DNA of 64,000 nt from contig CAXCCG010000005.1 in the NCBI GenBank assembly GCA_963981015.1, positions 1-64,000 of the forward strand, written 5' to 3'. How positions within the stretch are numbered: position 1 is the stretch's first letter; each line of letters starts with the position of its first letter. Source of the DNA: Thiopontia sp013349825. GTDB taxonomy: Bacteria; Pseudomonadota; Gammaproteobacteria; GCF-002020875. The notes beneath the pieces were generated by a model. That model was not told the DNA's origin, ran no database searches, and saw only the letters and a list, made by a program, of their open reading frames with translations. The translations under genes were made by a program, and so were the position numbers. Shown here in pieces: positions 44,354 to 52,904 of this stretch.

Positions 44354-45494
44354 GGTGGATGGAAATCCTCGGATGCAGATCTCTAATGCAAAGCTTGCTG
44401 TCATCAAATTTGGCAGTGCAATTCTGACCAATGATGGAGAGGGGCTGGCAACTGAGGCCATTCGTGGCTGGGTAGAGCAGATTGTCTCTCTGCGCCAATC
44501 CGGAGTGAATGTGATCCTGGTCTCGTCAGGGGCTGTGGCCGAGGGAATGAAGCGCTTAGGGATGGATCACCGACCTCATGCGATCCATGAATTGCAGGCT
44601 GCCGCAGCGGTGGGCCAGACAGGGTTGGTCCAAGCCTATGAGGCCTGTTTTTCACGCCACCAGCTTCATACAGCGCAGATCCTGTTGACGCATGATGACC
44701 TATCCAATCGCCAGCGTTATCTGAATGCACGGAGTGCAATTCGTACCCTGTTAGAGATGGGTGTAGTGCCGATTGTGAATGAGAATGATACGGTCGCTAT
44801 TGATGAGATTCGCTTGGGGGATAACGATACTCTGGCTGCGCTGGTTGCCAATTTGATTGAGGCAGATCTTCTGGTGATTTTGACCGATCAACAGGGGATG
44901 TATGATGCGGACCCTCGTTCGAATCCAGAGGCTCAGTTATTACAGCAGGTTGAAGCAGATGATCCGCAACTGGATCAGATGGCTGGAGCTGTTTCGGGTG
45001 TATTGGGGCGAGGCGGTATGGAAACCAAGGTGAAAGCGGCCCGACTTGCAGCGCGCTCAGGAACTGCGACCATCATCGCGCCGGGTCGTGTTGATGGTGT
45101 TTTAGTACAGATTTTTCAGCAACAGATGGTGGGGACGCTATTTTTGCCGGGTCAGCAGCAGTTGGTGGCTAGAAAGCGCTGGTTGTTGGGGCAGTTACAG
45201 ATGTGTGGTAGCTTGGTTGTCGATGGTGGGGCAGCCAATGTACTGCGTGGGTCAGGAAGAAGCCTGTTAGCAGTAGGGATTAGATCCGTTGAAGGCCGGT
45301 TTCAGCGGGGGGATCTGGTCTCCCTCAAAACTGAAAAGGGGGAAGAGGTGGCTCGTGGGCTGGTCAATTATTCAGCAGAAGATATTCGAAAAATAGCGGG
45401 GCAGTCGAGTGACCGAATTGAGGGGCTACTGGGTTATGTCGATGAAGAGGAGGTGGTTCACCGGGATAATATGGTGGTGATACAACAGCGATAA
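44346..45494 (+). CDS. proB: Glutamate 5-kinase
   Basis: ProB phosphorylates glutamate to start proline synthesis. The 382-residue protein has the amino-acid kinase domain (KFGSAILTND, VSSGAVAEGMKRLG, NENDTVAIDEIRLGDNDTL) and a C-terminal PUA domain from about residue 285 (LQMCGSLVVDGGAANVL). The start overlaps the obg stop by 8 bases, with GGAGGGGAGG upstream, so translation is coupled. proA is not adjacent. The N-terminus is about ten residues longer than in E. coli. Confidence 0.97.
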   Translation: MSKVDGNPRMQISNAKLAVIKFGSAILTNDGEGLATEAIRGWVEQIVSLRQSGVNVILVSSGAVAEGMKRLGMDHRPHAIHELQAAAAVGQTGLVQAYEACFSRHQLHTAQILLTHDDLSNRQRYLNARSAIRTLLEMGVVPIVNENDTVAIDEIRLGDNDTLAALVANLIEADLLVILTDQQGMYDADPRSNPEAQLLQQVEADDPQLDQMAGAVSGVLGRGGMETKVKAARLAARSGTATIIAPGRVDGVLVQIFQQQMVGTLFLPGQQQLVARKRWLLGQLQMCGSLVVDGGAANVLRGSGRSLLAVGIRSVEGRFQRGDLVSLKTEKGEEVARGLVNYSAEDIRKIAGQSSDRIEGLLGYVDEEEVVHRDNMVVIQQR

Positions 45495-45532
45495 ATATCG
45501 CTGTAAGTGGAAGTCTGAGGAGAGCTACCTAT

Positions 45533-45682
45533 ATGAGAAAGAGGGTAGCCAGCCCCAGAAAAGAGAGAAAACCGGTGTGTCTGTTACTGTTGTCAGTACC
45601 ACGTAGCCTGCCAGTGCCGCGAGTCGATCCTGTTCCGGAGTGGATGATGTGGTTTAGCTATGGTCAGGACTGGAGCGGTTGA
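45533..45682 (+). CDS. Possible small protein, 49 codons
   Basis: An ATG at 45533 with GAGGAG at 45517-45522 opens a 49-codon frame (starting MRKRVASPRKERKP, then CLLLLS and a Pro-rich segment, ending YGQDWSG). Its end overlaps the 3' end of convergent enzyme I by 29 bases. The Shine-Dalgarno and start lie in a possible GCTACC/GGTAGC hairpin (45524-45549). No family was recognised. Without conservation evidence it may be a chance frame in the 159-base gap between proB and the enzyme I gene. Confidence 0.25.
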   Translation: MRKRVASPRKERKPVCLLLLSVPRSLPVPRVDPVPEWMMWFSYGQDWSG

Positions 45683-47411
45683 GTTGCTCAAACAGGTGGA
45701 GGATCTCATCATGGAAGGGGGTTGCAAGGAGCTGTTCTGTCAGGGGCTTTGCCATGTCCAGCCGGGTGTTGAGTACTGCCTGTTTAACCTCGGGCAGGGC
45801 TGAGGGGCTCATACTGAATTCACGTAACCCCATGCCAAGCAGCAGGCGAGTATAACGCTCATCACCAGCCAGCTCTCCACAAAGAGAGACGGGGATGTTA
45901 TTGTGGCTGCCAGCCTTGATGACCATATGTATCAAGCGCAGTACAGCAGGGTGTAGAGGGTCAAATAGATAGTTTACCTGGTCGTCCGTTCGGTCAATGG
46001 CCAGTGTGTACTGTGCCAGGTCATTGGTGCCGATGGAGAGGAAATCCAGGCATTGTGCAAAGCCATCTGCTGAAAGTGCGGCAGCCGGAGTCTCAATCAT
46101 AGCACCTACTTTGAGTTCTGGATCATAGGAAACATTGTTAGAATCAAGATGTCTTTTCTGTTCTTGTATATGGTTTTGGATCTGCACAATCTCCTGCAAA
46201 CTGGTGACCATTGGCACCATCATCCGGATCTTTCCATGGGCTGAGGCGCGAAGAATGGCACGAATTTGGGGGATTAACAGGTCAAGATTTTTCAGTGAGA
46301 GACGGATGGCCCGTACGCCGAGTGCAGGGTTATCAGCACCCTCCATTTCAGCAATGGCTGGAATTGGTTTGTCGGTGCCGATGTCGAGTGTACGGATGGT
46401 GAGTGTGGCACCGTTGATCATCTCTACAGTTGCTCGGTAATTTTCATACTGTTCTTCTTCAGTCGGGAGTGTTTTACGATTGAGGAAGAGGAACTCTGTG
46501 CGGTAGAGTCCGATGTCTCTACAGCCTGCCTGCTGCATAATCTCTATTTCACCGGGTAGCTCTACATTGGCTTGCAGTGAGATCGTGATATTGTCACGGG
46601 TTACGGCCGCTTGAGAACGCAGTTTGTTGAGTGACTCCTGGTGGTCACGTTGCTGCTGTTGTAATGATTGGTAGTGTGTAATGGTTAAGGGGTCTGAATT
46701 GATTAGAATCATCCCGTTGTTACCATCCAGAATGAGTGATTCACCATCCTGCAGGTAGCGGTGGCTGTTGCCGGCCCCCATGACTGTCGGGATATGGAGG
46801 CTGCGGGCAAGAATGGCGCTGTGAGAATTGGGTGCACCATGTTCGGTGATGATTCCGGCTACACTCTGCTGGTGAAATAGAAGAATATCAGAGGCACTAA
46901 GGTTATCAGCCACAATGATTCTGTTGTTCTCATCCTCTTCCGGCTCAAGCAGTTCCTGGGTGTCATTCTCCTGTTGTAGCAAGAGTTGCATGATGCGGTT
47001 GATGACATGGTCAATATCATCTTTACGGGTACGTAGATAAGGGTCCTCCATCTCTTCGAAAACCTGTACCAGAGTATCTCGCTGCTGTTTGAGTGCCCAT
47101 TCTGCATTGCAGTATTGGCGGCGGATCAATTTTACGGGTGCCCGACTGATGGCGTTATCTTCCAGCATCAATAGATGGGCATCAATAAAGTCTGTGACCT
47201 CACCGGGAACTCCGGCTGGCACCTTTGCACGTAGTTCAATGAGCTGATCACGGGCACCATCCAGTGCGCTGTTGTAACGTTCAATCTCAGTATCAACCAA
47301 GTATTCCGGTACAGTATATTCCGCAATATCGGGTTGTCCGTGCTCCATCAGGTAGGCTTTTCCGAGAGCAATTCCACGAGCAACGCCGATGCCATGTAAC
47401 ATGATGCTCAT
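45654..47411 (-). CDS. ptsI: PTS enzyme I (phosphoenolpyruvate-protein phosphotransferase)
   Basis: Enzyme I takes phosphate from phosphoenolpyruvate and passes it to HPr-type carriers. The 585-residue protein has the swivelling His domain with His197 in GAPNSHSAILAR, and the PEP-binding barrel with GLYRTEFLFL and Cys511 in CGELAGD. There is no GAF domain, so it is enzyme I proper rather than PtsP. Its start overlaps the rapZ stop (ATGA). No HPr or EIIA gene lies beside it, although relatives usually keep one there, so its phosphate acceptor must be encoded elsewhere. Confidence 0.95.
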   Translation of the reverse strand: MSIMLHGIGVARGIALGKAYLMEHGQPDIAEYTVPEYLVDTEIERYNSALDGARDQLIELRAKVPAGVPGEVTDFIDAHLLMLEDNAISRAPVKLIRRQYCNAEWALKQQRDTLVQVFEEMEDPYLRTRKDDIDHVINRIMQLLLQQENDTQELLEPEEDENNRIIVADNLSASDILLFHQQSVAGIITEHGAPNSHSAILARSLHIPTVMGAGNSHRYLQDGESLILDGNNGMILINSDPLTITHYQSLQQQQRDHQESLNKLRSQAAVTRDNITISLQANVELPGEIEIMQQAGCRDIGLYRTEFLFLNRKTLPTEEEQYENYRATVEMINGATLTIRTLDIGTDKPIPAIAEMEGADNPALGVRAIRLSLKNLDLLIPQIRAILRASAHGKIRMMVPMVTSLQEIVQIQNHIQEQKRHLDSNNVSYDPELKVGAMIETPAAALSADGFAQCLDFLSIGTNDLAQYTLAIDRTDDQVNYLFDPLHPAVLRLIHMVIKAGSHNNIPVSLCGELAGDERYTRLLLGMGLREFSMSPSALPEVKQAVLNTRLDMAKPLTEQLLATPFHDEILHLFEQLNRSSPDHS

Positions 47412-48325
47412 TGAGGTGTAACCTCCTTCAGTTGGCGGTGGTGGATGTTTAGAGCACAGTGCAGAATCCAGCTATTTTCGCTGTCTTCATCTGCGTTGTC
47501 TTGCAATTTTTGCAGCTCTTCCATAACTTTTTCAATCATATAGACGGAGCGATGACGCCCTCCTGTGCAACCGATTGCAATTGTTAAGTAGGCTCGGTCT
47601 GTTGAGAGAAAGTGAGGAATCCAGCGTTGCAGGTAGAGGCTGATATCTTCAATCATCTGTCCTGTCTCTTCAGTCTGCTCAAGAAAGTGGGCCACCTTAG
47701 TGTCCTGCCCTGTCATGTGTCGTAGTTCAGGTTCCCAGTGGGGATTGGGGAGACAGCGTGCATCAAAGATAAAATCAGCATCTTTAGGTGCGCCATGTTT
47801 AAAACCGAAAGATTGTAGTTTCAAAAACAGGAGGTTGTGTTTCTGCTCAGTGATCCACTGGATCTGTTTCCGGAGTTGATAGATATTGGTTTGAGAGCTG
47901 TCGAGGCGGAAATCAGCACTGGATGCAATGGGGGCTAGCTGTTCAATTTCCTGATGGATTGAACTCTCTAATGTAGGGTTTTCGCGACTTAACGGGTGGG
48001 GGCGACGTGACTCCCCAAAGCGGCGGATAATGGTCTCTATATCGGCTTCGATAAAGATGAGTTGACACTCTACATCAGGGGTGTGGTGGAACTCTTTATG
48101 CAGAAGCTCGGGGAGTTGATGTAGCTTCTCTGAGTGATTACGCACATCAATTGAGAGGCCGATCAATTGGAATTTCCCTTGCAGGATTGGTAAGGCCTCG
48201 CTGCTGAAGGCAGGGAGCAGTTCAATGGGAAGGTTATCTATACAATACCCTCCCTGGTCTTCAATGGCGTGTAGCGCAACACTTTTTCCAGCACCGGAAA
48301 GACCGCTGATGACAAAGAGGAGCAT
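47408..48325 (-). CDS. rapZ: RNase adapter protein RapZ
   Basis: RapZ in E. coli binds the small RNA GlmZ and directs RNase E to it, tuning glucosamine-6-phosphate synthesis. The 305-residue product (from ATG 48325) has the Walker A motif GLSGAGKS, GGYCIDNLPIELLP, and the C-terminal RNA-binding domain with AIGCTGGRHRSVYMIE. An upstream in-frame TTG would add 23 residues but lies inside a hairpin and lacks family similarity. It lies between hpf and enzyme I. Whether this organism has GlmY/GlmZ is not visible here. Confidence 0.95.
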   Translation of the reverse strand: MLLFVISGLSGAGKSVALHAIEDQGGYCIDNLPIELLPAFSSEALPILQGKFQLIGLSIDVRNHSEKLHQLPELLHKEFHHTPDVECQLIFIEADIETIIRRFGESRRPHPLSRENPTLESSIHQEIEQLAPIASSADFRLDSSQTNIYQLRKQIQWITEQKHNLLFLKLQSFGFKHGAPKDADFIFDARCLPNPHWEPELRHMTGQDTKVAHFLEQTEETGQMIEDISLYLQRWIPHFLSTDRAYLTIAIGCTGGRHRSVYMIEKVMEELQKLQDNADEDSENSWILHCALNIHHRQLKEVTPQ

Positions 48326-48369
48326 AGATTTGATCTCTCTTGGAGTATCTTTGGGGGGTTCAGTCAGAC

Positions 48370-48397
48370 AGGTTGGCGACGAAAGGGTCGCCAACCT
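48370..48397 (-). other. Perfect 11-bp hairpin between hpf and rapZ
   Basis: AGGTTGGCGAC (48370-48380) and GTCGCCAACCT (48387-48397) are perfect inverted repeats around a 6-base loop. Neither strand has a T run after the stem. It lies in the hpf-rapZ gap, where many relatives carry ptsN. It may be an mRNA stabiliser, a processing site or a RapZ-related regulatory structure. Confidence 0.75.
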
Positions 48398-48450
48398 GGA
48401 TTACTTGTTCGACCAAAAGAGCCGGCAGGTTATAGTCTGCAGATAACCCC

Positions 48451-48741
48451 TTAACGGCGGCTATTCTGCTTCTCTTTATGTTTAATTACCTGACGATCCA
48501 GTTTGTCGATCAGGCCGTCAATTGCAGCGTACATATCTTCATTTGTACACTCTGCAAAAAGGTCGGCTCCACTGACGTGTAGTGTTGCTTCAGCCTTCTG
48601 GCGCAGTTTTTCAACACCAAGAACAACATGAACATTGGTTACATTGTCGAAATGGCGCTCCAGCTTAGACACTTTTCCAGTGACATACTCATTGAGTGAT
48701 GGGGTGACTTCGACATGATGGCCGGTAATATTCAGCTGCAT
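48451..48741 (-). CDS. hpf: Ribosome hibernation promoting factor (short form)
   Basis: HPF binds the 30S decoding region and promotes dimer formation of idle ribosomes. The 96-residue product (MQLNITGHHVEVTPSLNEYV, DMYAAIDGLIDKLDRQVIKH) is the short form lacking the long C-terminal dimerisation domain. It follows rpoN by 17 bases, the conserved position in Proteobacteria. Confidence 0.97.
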   Translation of the reverse strand: MQLNITGHHVEVTPSLNEYVTGKVSKLERHFDNVTNVHVVLGVEKLRQKAEATLHVSGADLFAECTNEDMYAAIDGLIDKLDRQVIKHKEKQNSRR

Positions 48742-48758
48742 TGTGCGCTCCTTATTAT

Positions 48759-50246
48759 TTATAGTGATCGTTTACGTTCATTCGATGGAGGTATCGAAAG
48801 AATGTCCCTGTATTTGGCCACAGTTCTGCGGGCCACCTTTACACCTTTCTCTGCCAGCATGGTCGCGATACGGTTGTCGCTGATGGGCTTAGCCGGATCC
48901 TCACTATTTACAATTTGGCGGATCATTGCCCGCACGGCTGTAGCTGAGGTTCCATCGCCATCTGCTGTATTGAGTTGGCTTGAGAAGAAGTATTTGAGTT
49001 CAAAGATTCCCTGGGGAGTCTGAGCATATTTGCTGGTTGTGACGCGTGATATGGTTGATTCATGCATCTCAATTGCATCTGCAATGGTACGCAGGGTGAG
49101 AGCCTTCATCTTCTCAGGCCCCTCTTCCAAAAAATCGGACTGCATCTGAAAAATATGAGAGGCAACCTTGAACAGCGTTTCATTGCGGTTTTGGAGGCTC
49201 TTTAGAAACCAGCGAGCCTCCTGAATATTGTGGGTGATGTACTCTTTCTCATCACCACTGTGTTTCTGGCTTTTCAGTGTCTGGTAGAAGGGGCTGATGC
49301 GCAGCTTTGGGCTGGTTTCCGGAGTTAGCTCGATCTCCCAGTGATCTCCCCGTTTCTGTACGATCAGATCGGGAATTACATATTCAACCGGGGGCTCTTC
49401 AATTTGCTCACCGGGACGAGGGTCTAATGTACGGATCAGGGCGAGTGCCTGGGTAACTGTTTCAGCGTCACTTTTAAGTTTTTTACTGATCTGCTCCAGC
49501 GATTGGTTGCTGTTCAGGTTGGAAATCAGTTTGAAGTGGTTCTCGATCCAGTTAAGTGCGACATTTTTTGCCCGGGACTCTTCATTCAGTTGTTGTAGCT
49601 GAAGTTTTAGGCACTCTTGCAGGTTTCGTGCACCGACGCCGGGTGGGTCAAACTGTTGAATAAGATGAAGCTGAGTGATGACCTCTTCCATTTCGACTTC
49701 TGGATCTTCCAGGTCAATAGAGTGAATCAACTCATCCAGAGAGACTTCGAGGTAACCTTTGTTATCGATTGAGTCGATGAGTGTCAGTGCGATACTGTAG
49801 TCACGATCAGAAAGGGTGCGGGCGTGGAGTTGCCAGATCAAGTGGTCCTGTAGAGAGGCACTTACAGAGTGGACCTCCTGAGGTTCAATCTGCTCGCCTG
49901 GTGAGCTGTTACCCAGCATTGAGGGGATATCGTAAGTATCTTCCCAGCTGCTGTCACTCTCCAGCTCTTCAGGGATACTCTCAGATTCATTACTTGATGC
50001 CGTTTCGGTTGTAGCATCGCTCTCGGTGCTGTTGTTCGAACTGTTCTCCGCAGTTTCGCTACTATTTTCAGGTGTCCCCTCTTCGTCACTCTCCCCCTCT
50101 TCCAGCAGAGGGTTGCTTTCAAGGATCTCCTGCACTTCTTGTTGAAGCTCGATAGCAGAGAGTTGCAGCATGCGGATCGCATGTTGCAATTGCGGGGTCA
50201 TCTTGAGTTGCTGACCAATGCGGAGGTTAAGAGATTGATTCAGCAT
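48759..50246 (-). CDS. rpoN: RNA polymerase sigma-54 factor
   Basis: Sigma-54 recognises -24/-12 promoters and needs AAA+ activators. The 495-residue protein has the Gln-rich region I (LRIGQQLKMTPQLQHAIRML), an acidic low-complexity region II (about 50-110, rich in Glu and Ser), the core-binding domain and the RpoN box ARRTVAKYRDILSIP near the C-terminus. It lies between lptB and hpf as in most Gammaproteobacteria. A 181-base gap separates it from lptB, in which no motif was recognised. Confidence 0.98.
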   Translation of the reverse strand: MLNQSLNLRIGQQLKMTPQLQHAIRMLQLSAIELQQEVQEILESNPLLEEGESDEEGTPENSSETAENSSNNSTESDATTETASSNESESIPEELESDSSWEDTYDIPSMLGNSSPGEQIEPQEVHSVSASLQDHLIWQLHARTLSDRDYSIALTLIDSIDNKGYLEVSLDELIHSIDLEDPEVEMEEVITQLHLIQQFDPPGVGARNLQECLKLQLQQLNEESRAKNVALNWIENHFKLISNLNSNQSLEQISKKLKSDAETVTQALALIRTLDPRPGEQIEEPPVEYVIPDLIVQKRGDHWEIELTPETSPKLRISPFYQTLKSQKHSGDEKEYITHNIQEARWFLKSLQNRNETLFKVASHIFQMQSDFLEEGPEKMKALTLRTIADAIEMHESTISRVTTSKYAQTPQGIFELKYFFSSQLNTADGDGTSATAVRAMIRQIVNSEDPAKPISDNRIATMLAEKGVKVARRTVAKYRDILSIPPSNERKRSL

Positions 50247-50427
50247 TGGTGTCTAATAGATCTATATCCCATAGTTATATAGTAGTCACTTTATGTGGAG
50301 TTGTAACCGTTTTGAAGAGATCTTTTTCATCAATTCCGCTCTTTTTAGGAAAAATATCGTTTGATTCTTGGGTAGGAGGGGGTTTATGGAAAAATTGATC
50401 AACATCAAGGCTGTCGGAGTACTGGTG

Positions 50428-51183
50428 CTACATCTGGAATTGGTGACCGAGGTAGACCTGACGTACTTCACTATTTTCAAGAATGTGTTCAGGCGTGCCT
50501 TCTGCAATGACCGTTCCTTCATTGATAATATAGGCGCGGTTGCAGACGTTTAAGGTCTCTCTTACGTTGTGGTCGGTAATGACTACACCGATGCCTCGCT
50601 GAGCAAGATGTTGTACCACTTTCTGGATATCGATCACTGAGATTGGGTCAACTCCTGCAAAAGGTTCATCCAGCAGAATAAAACGGGGATTTGCTGCTAA
50701 TGCACGGGCAATTTCAACACGCCTACGCTCTCCCCCTGAGAGGCTGGCACCCAGAGTATCCCGTATATGGGTAAGGTGAAACTCTTCAAGCAACCCCTCC
50801 ATCTCAATGGCCTGGTCTGTTTCACTGAGTCCTTGACGGTACTGGAGTATGGCTAGCAGGTTGTCCTCAACAGACAGTTTTTTGAAAACGGAGGGCTCTT
50901 GAGGAAGGTAACCGATCCCCATCTGGGCCCGCTTATGCATTGGGCGACGCGTCAGGTTATGACCATTGAGCTCAATGGTGCCTTTGTTGGCCCGAATGAG
51001 TCCGACAATCATGTAGAAAGAGGTGGTTTTTCCTGCTCCGTTGGGGCCGAGCAGTCCAATGATTTCTCCACCCTGCACTTCTATGGAGATATCCTGCACA
51101 CCCCGCTTCTTGCCGAACCGTTTTTCTAGGTTTTTAGCGGAAAGTATTGAGGTTGTTCTCTCTTTAGTGGTTACCGTAGACAT
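50428..51183 (-). CDS. lptB: LPS export ABC transporter ATP-binding protein LptB
   Basis: LptB powers extraction of lipopolysaccharide from the inner membrane with LptF/LptG. The 251-residue ATPase has Walker A GPNGAGKTT, signature LSGGERRRVEIARAL and Walker B RFILLDEPFAGVDP. It starts 2 bases after lptA. The N-terminus is about ten residues longer than in E. coli. Confidence 0.97.
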   Translation of the reverse strand: MSTVTTKERTTSILSAKNLEKRFGKKRGVQDISIEVQGGEIIGLLGPNGAGKTTSFYMIVGLIRANKGTIELNGHNLTRRPMHKRAQMGIGYLPQEPSVFKKLSVEDNLLAILQYRQGLSETDQAIEMEGLLEEFHLTHIRDTLGASLSGGERRRVEIARALAANPRFILLDEPFAGVDPISVIDIQKVVQHLAQRGIGVVITDHNVRETLNVCNRAYIINEGTVIAEGTPEHILENSEVRQVYLGHQFQM

Positions 51184-51185
51184 TG

Positions 51186-51698
51186 TTAACGATAGTCAGA
51201 CTGGATGTGGTCGCAATTACCCGGTGCACTGTCTGGGCGGAATACTGTACGCGTACGTGCTTTGGCTTTCATAATGTCACTTTTCATATCATAGATAATC
51301 CGTTTTCCCTTCTGTTCGCTCCCCTTTTGGCAGAAAGCAGCATCCCCGAGTAGTCGAATTTCATCATCATCACCGGCATAGACGATGCGGTCAGCCTTGC
51401 CTCGGACAGGGGCTTCTCCTTTGGTTGGAGTCTGCTGAAAGTAGGCCTGCTTCGGCTTCTTGCCAGAGATAATGGCCTCATGGAATTTTTTATCCTTAAA
51501 GTAAAGCTCTATTTTGTCAGAGTAGATCTGCAGAGAGCCTTGGGTCAGGCGTACTGATCCGGTATAGACCGCATACCCTGACTGTTCTCTCAATTCAGCC
51601 GATTCAGAGGTGATTTCAAGAGGCTGATTCTGGTCTGAGGTGAGTGCGTGACTGGTTCCAGAGAGGGAGGTGAGTAGTGCGATTAGCAGATATTTCAT
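51186..51698 (-). CDS. lptA: LPS transport periplasmic protein LptA
   Basis: LptA builds the periplasmic bridge for lipopolysaccharide transfer between LptC and LptD. The 170-residue product has a signal peptide (MKYLLIALLTSLSGTSHA) and OstA-type repeats such as SGYAVYTGSVRLTQGSLQIY. The gap to lptC is 48 bases, and lptB follows after 2 bases. Confidence 0.95.
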   Translation of the reverse strand: MKYLLIALLTSLSGTSHALTSDQNQPLEITSESAELREQSGYAVYTGSVRLTQGSLQIYSDKIELYFKDKKFHEAIISGKKPKQAYFQQTPTKGEAPVRGKADRIVYAGDDDEIRLLGDAAFCQKGSEQKGKRIIYDMKSDIMKAKARTRTVFRPDSAPGNCDHIQSDYR

Positions 51699-51746
51699 AG
51701 GCTGGTGTAGTGGTGATGAATTTGTTGTGTTGAGGATGAAATCATA

Positions 51747-52310
51747 TCAAGGGTCAAAGCGGCTTGTGGTGTTTTTCAGGAAATGGATCTCTCCACTCTT
51801 GAGCCATACTCTCGCCCCTGTTGAGGCAGAGGAGGAACGTTCGGTTGTGATGGTGATGAGATGGTCCGTTGCCACCAGTTCCTCTCTATTGTGTAATGTA
51901 AGAGACTCAGTTTCAATCAGTGTGAAGCGTTCACTCTCTTTTTCCCGCTGGTTAGCGACCACATCTCCTGTTAGCTCCATCTGATTGTTACCTTCCCAGC
52001 GAGTTGCTTTATCAGCACGTAGTAGCCAGGGAGGGGCGCTGGTTGAGTAGGTAACGACTCGAGGCTGGTGAAACAGAGCCTTATCATCCGCCGGAAAATG
52101 GTCAACACGTTCGGCACGAAAGATGGATTCTACTTTTCCTTCGGGACTCATCTGTTTGCGGTCAAAGCCCACGATATAGTAGTCGGTCTCTTGCAGAGCC
52201 TGTTTTTTTTCAAGAATAGGTTGAGGTGCCAGGTACCAGGTTACAGCAACAGCAATCATCAGCAGCAGGGTGATGAGGTGGTGAATTTTGAAGGTGCTGA
52301 TTGATAACAT
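51747..52310 (-). CDS. lptC: LPS export protein LptC
   Basis: LptC is a bitopic inner-membrane protein that receives lipopolysaccharide from LptB2FG. The 187-residue product has one membrane span (about 10-27) and a periplasmic OstA-like domain (YYIVGFDRKQMSPEGKVESI, NNQMELTGDVVANQ). It lies between kdsC and lptA, the conserved order. Confidence 0.93.
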   Translation of the reverse strand: MLSISTFKIHHLITLLLMIAVAVTWYLAPQPILEKKQALQETDYYIVGFDRKQMSPEGKVESIFRAERVDHFPADDKALFHQPRVVTYSTSAPPWLLRADKATRWEGNNQMELTGDVVANQREKESERFTLIETESLTLHNREELVATDHLITITTERSSSASTGARVWLKSGEIHFLKNTTSRFDP

Positions 52311-52353
52311 GGTGTGTAGTTTAGAGGTGCTCCCTGGTTAGGCTTATAGAGGT

Positions 52354-52902
52354 TTAGTTAGTGAGTGTGGACAGGTGTGCGTCAATGGTTGGTTGTAGTG
52401 TCCCCTGGATATGCATGATCAAATCACAAACATCACGAGCGCCTCCGAGCCCTCCTTTGCCGGGTGTGGTCCAGTGGGCACGTTTGATGACCTCCGGGTG
52501 TGCATCTGCTACAGCGATGGAGAGTCCTACCTGTGTCATTACAGGGAGATCAATCAGATCATCTCCCACATAGGCAACCTGCTCATGGCTCAATTGTAGT
52601 TTTTCAGCAATTTGTTTGAAAGCGGGTATTTTGTCCGCTTGCCCCTGGTAAAAGTGGCGAATCCCCAAATTTTCCATACGATGAGCAACGACCGGAGAGC
52701 TACGAGCAGTGATGATGGCAACCTCGATACCACTTTGCATCAACAGCTTCATACCCAAGCCATCTTTTGAGTAGAAGGCCTTGTATTCTTGTCCATTATC
52801 ACCAAAATAGAGGCGACCATCGGTAAGAACACCATCGACATCAAAGATAACCAAGCGGGTCTTTTTAATGCGTTGTTTAAGCTCTTCTGAGATCGACATC
52901 AT
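52354..52902 (-). CDS. kdsC: 3-deoxy-D-manno-octulosonate 8-phosphate phosphatase
   Basis: KdsC removes phosphate from Kdo-8-phosphate to give Kdo for LPS inner core. The 182-residue HAD-family enzyme has the nucleophile motif FDVDGVLTDG, AIITARSS with the conserved Thr/Ser, and GDDLIDLPVM. It starts 2 bases after the kdsD stop; two adjacent ATG codons are possible starts. Confidence 0.96.
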   Translation of the reverse strand: MMSISEELKQRIKKTRLVIFDVDGVLTDGRLYFGDNGQEYKAFYSKDGLGMKLLMQSGIEVAIITARSSPVVAHRMENLGIRHFYQGQADKIPAFKQIAEKLQLSHEQVAYVGDDLIDLPVMTQVGLSIAVADAHPEVIKRAHWTTPGKGGLGGARDVCDLIMHIQGTLQPTIDAHLSTLTN

Positions 52903-52904
52903 GG

